This document shows, in pieces, positions 6,132-7,610 of a stretch of 7,610 nucleotides of DNA. The DNA lies in the NCBI GenBank assembly GCA_043779285.1, contig JAYWEL010000228.1:1-7610 (forward strand), given 5' to 3'. A program made the position numbers and the translations under genes. The stretch comes from MGR-bin208 sp043779285. Lineage in GTDB: Bacteria; Bacteroidota; Bacteroidia; Chitinophagales; Chitinophagaceae. Each line of letters starts with the position of its first letter. Within the stretch, counting starts at the first letter, position 1. A model generated the notes under the pieces. That model searched no databases, was not told the DNA's origin, and saw only the letters and a list, made by a program, of their open reading frames with translations.

Positions 6132-7262
6132 ATGCAGCAAACATTAATCAGCTTATTCAGCAAACAAAATTTACCGGAAGAATTATCGACAATTGCAGAA
6201 AAGGTATTCAATAATGAACGGATCAGTAAAGGAGAAGGATTGATCTTATTTGAAAAAGGGAGCCTCCCCTTTTTAGGTTCTTTGGCAAATTTTGTTCGGG
6301 AACGATTACATGGAGATAAAACTTATTTCAACCGTAATTTCCATATCGAACCGACAAACGTTTGTGTATTTTCCTGCAACTTCTGTTCTTACTCACAGCT
6401 GTATGCTCATCGTGATGAAGGTTGGGAACTGAGCATTGATGATATGATGAACCTGGTAAAAGAATATGATGGTAAACCCATAACGGAAGTTCATATAGTC
6501 GGCGGTGTTCATCCAAAAATGAACCTTGATTTTTTTGCAGAATTATTAAGGAAAATAAAACTACATAGGCCCGAATTACATATCAAAGGATTTACAGCTG
6601 TAGAGTTGGACTATATGTTTCGCAAGGCGAAAATGAGTGTGGAGGAAGGGTTGAAGTTTCTACACGATGCCGGCCTTGACTCATTGCCTGGTGGCGGTGC
6701 AGAGATTTTTGATTGGGATGTGAGGGAAAAAATTTCGGCTGACAAGGTAAATGCTGAAGGCTGGCTGCATATACATGAAACGGCTCACCATATAGGCATG
6801 CATACCAATGCCACTATGCTATACGGACACGTGGAAAATTATCAGCATCGTATCAACCATATGGACAGACTGAGAACTTTGCAGGATAAAACGGGTGGTT
6901 TCAATTGTTTTATCCCATTAAAATTTCGTAATTCCAATAACGACATGAGTCATATTTCGGAAAGTATTTTATTGGAAGACATGAAGATGTATGCTGTAGC
7001 CAGAATTTTCATGGATAATTTTCCTCATTTAAAAGCCTACTGGCCCATGCTGGGAAGAAAAAATGCACAGATGAGTTTATCCTTTGGTGTAAATGATATG
7101 GACGGGACCATTGACGACAGTACAAAAATATACTCCATGGCTGGTAGTGAAGAACAAAATCCAACGATGTCCACAGAAGAGATTGTTGTGTTAATCAAAC
7201 AGGCTAATCGCATACCGGTAGAAAGGGATACGTTATACCATGAGATTGAGGTTTTTGCCTGA
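6132..7262 (+). CDS. mqnE: Aminofutalosine synthase (radical SAM, menaquinone biosynthesis)
   Basis: A 376-residue radical-SAM enzyme of the MqnE/MqnC/CofH group. MqnE joins 3-(1-carboxyvinyloxy)benzoate to SAM-derived adenosyl to give 6-amino-6-deoxyfutalosine, an early step of the futalosine route to menaquinone. Numbered from the ATG at 6132, the [4Fe-4S]-binding motif CVFSCNFC supplies Cys78, Cys82 and Cys85. Other landmarks are VHIVGGVHPKM, the LPGGGAEIF loop (GGG 187-189, Glu191), HTNATMLYGHVE, and FNCFIPLKF, which suits MqnE better than MqnC. The start at 6132 is preferred because AAAGGA at 6120-6125 lies about 7 nt upstream. The in-frame ATG at 6126 is too close to it, and the one at 6096 lies upstream of the -7 box. 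The protein is cytosolic. The gene has its own promoter after a terminator and no other mqn gene nearby. The MqnE assignment is strong; the MqnC or CofH alternatives are less likely. Confidence 0.9.
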   Translation: MQQTLISLFSKQNLPEELSTIAEKVFNNERISKGEGLILFEKGSLPFLGSLANFVRERLHGDKTYFNRNFHIEPTNVCVFSCNFCSYSQLYAHRDEGWELSIDDMMNLVKEYDGKPITEVHIVGGVHPKMNLDFFAELLRKIKLHRPELHIKGFTAVELDYMFRKAKMSVEEGLKFLHDAGLDSLPGGGAEIFDWDVREKISADKVNAEGWLHIHETAHHIGMHTNATMLYGHVENYQHRINHMDRLRTLQDKTGGFNCFIPLKFRNSNNDMSHISESILLEDMKMYAVARIFMDNFPHLKAYWPMLGRKNAQMSLSFGVNDMDGTIDDSTKIYSMAGSEEQNPTMSTEEIVVLIKQANRIPVERDTLYHEIEVFA

Positions 7263-7265
7263 CAT

Positions 7266-7610
7266 TTATTTATATTGGCCGGCAGCCCAAATTAAACCAG
7301 CACGTGATTGAAGATATCTTGTTTGAATTTCAATTAATTGAATCCGGGATTCCAACATTTTATTTTCACGCATATTTAAAAGAAATAAGGAACTTTCACC
7401 GACTGAAAATCGGGTTAATTCTCCTTTAAAAAGTCTTGAATAGTTTTCAAAATTTGAATTAGCCCATGTTATTTGTTTTTGCAAAATCAAAACTTGTTGA
7501 TATCTGGATTTAAGTTCATTGATCAGTGCGAGTCTTTCCTGTATTTGCCCATATTCCGTATCCTGTATTTTAAATTGTGTAGCCCTGAATTTTCCTCTCC
7601 CTTCAGAAAA
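7266..7610 (-). CDS. TolC-family outer-membrane efflux protein, C-terminal part (5' end outside window)
   Basis: The last 114 residues of an outer-membrane factor; the frame stays open to the right edge, so the start lies outside the window. The visible part is a long heptad-rich helix region with Gln, Leu and Arg repeats. The TolC-family signature FSVGESSLFLLNMRENKMLE follows, and then the closing helix ending AGLIWAAGQ. That signature is the second-repeat counterpart of the GE(S/A)SLF-type turn in outer-membrane efflux proteins. Such proteins form a trimeric channel across the outer membrane and periplasm and work with an inner-membrane pump and a membrane-fusion adaptor to export drugs, metals or other substrates. 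The partner genes would lie upstream on this strand, outside the window, so the substrate is unknown. The gene is convergent with mqnE, with 3 bp between the two stop codons and no clear terminator. Confidence 0.85.
   Translation of the reverse strand, partial: FSEGRGKFRATQFKIQDTEYGQIQERLALINELKSRYQQVLILQKQITWANSNFENYSRLFKGELTRFSVGESSLFLLNMRENKMLESRIQLIEIQTRYLQSRAGLIWAAGQYK

Noticed and set aside
6328..6516. Open frame of 62 codons on the - strand
   Set aside because: It is antisense to the radical-SAM cluster region of mqnE, whose coding is certain.
7271..7300. Possible terminator hairpin around TTGGCCGGCAGCCCAA
   Set aside because: Only about 4 bp pair consistently and there is no following T-run; the segment is also coding for the TolC-like C-terminus.
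7266..7490. Treating the TolC-like fragment as a complete 74-residue gene starting at 7490
   Set aside because: The codon there is TTG (internal leucine), and the same frame stays open to the window edge with TolC-like helix sequence, so it is the end of a larger gene.

Overview
The window looks like ordinary chromosomal DNA from a low-GC member of the Bacteroidota, most likely the Chitinophagales/Cytophagales side of the phylum. Four things point that way: a large secreted protein ending in a type IX secretion (T9SS) sorting domain, promoter boxes of the Bacteroidota form TAnnTTTG, few Shine-Dalgarno sequences, and a radical-SAM aminofutalosine synthase of the kind used for menaquinone synthesis. 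The placement is inference; no rRNA or other marker is present.

Layout, left to right. (1) The last 272 codons of dnaE (DNA polymerase III alpha subunit) on the + strand, cut by the window edge. (2) trxA, a complete classical thioredoxin, 82 bp downstream and with its own promoter box. (3) A strong bidirectional hairpin terminator separating trxA from the convergent gene. (4) A complete nucleoside:H+ symporter of the NupG family on the - strand. (5) A 351-bp AT-rich divergent intergenic region holding a perfect 17-bp palindrome on the nupG side and a perfect 20-bp AT-only palindrome on the protease side. (6) A 1045-residue secreted M43 (pappalysin-like) metalloprotease with a TTG start, two copies of a [CARDB-like + jelly-roll] module and a T9SS C-terminal domain. 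(7) A hairpin terminator followed at once by a promoter for (8) mqnE, aminofutalosine synthase. (9) The C-terminal 114 residues of a TolC-family outer-membrane efflux protein on the - strand, tail to tail with mqnE, 3 bp apart and cut by the right edge.

The genes do not form one pathway. They are separate transcription units covering replication, redox, nucleoside uptake, extracellular proteolysis, quinone synthesis and efflux. I found no mobile element, CRISPR array, tRNA, rRNA or defence-like cassette, and I do not think the window holds an undescribed multi-gene system. The points most worth a second look are the duplicated modules of the protease, its TTG start, the two palindromes in the divergent intergenic region, and the start-site decision for mqnE.
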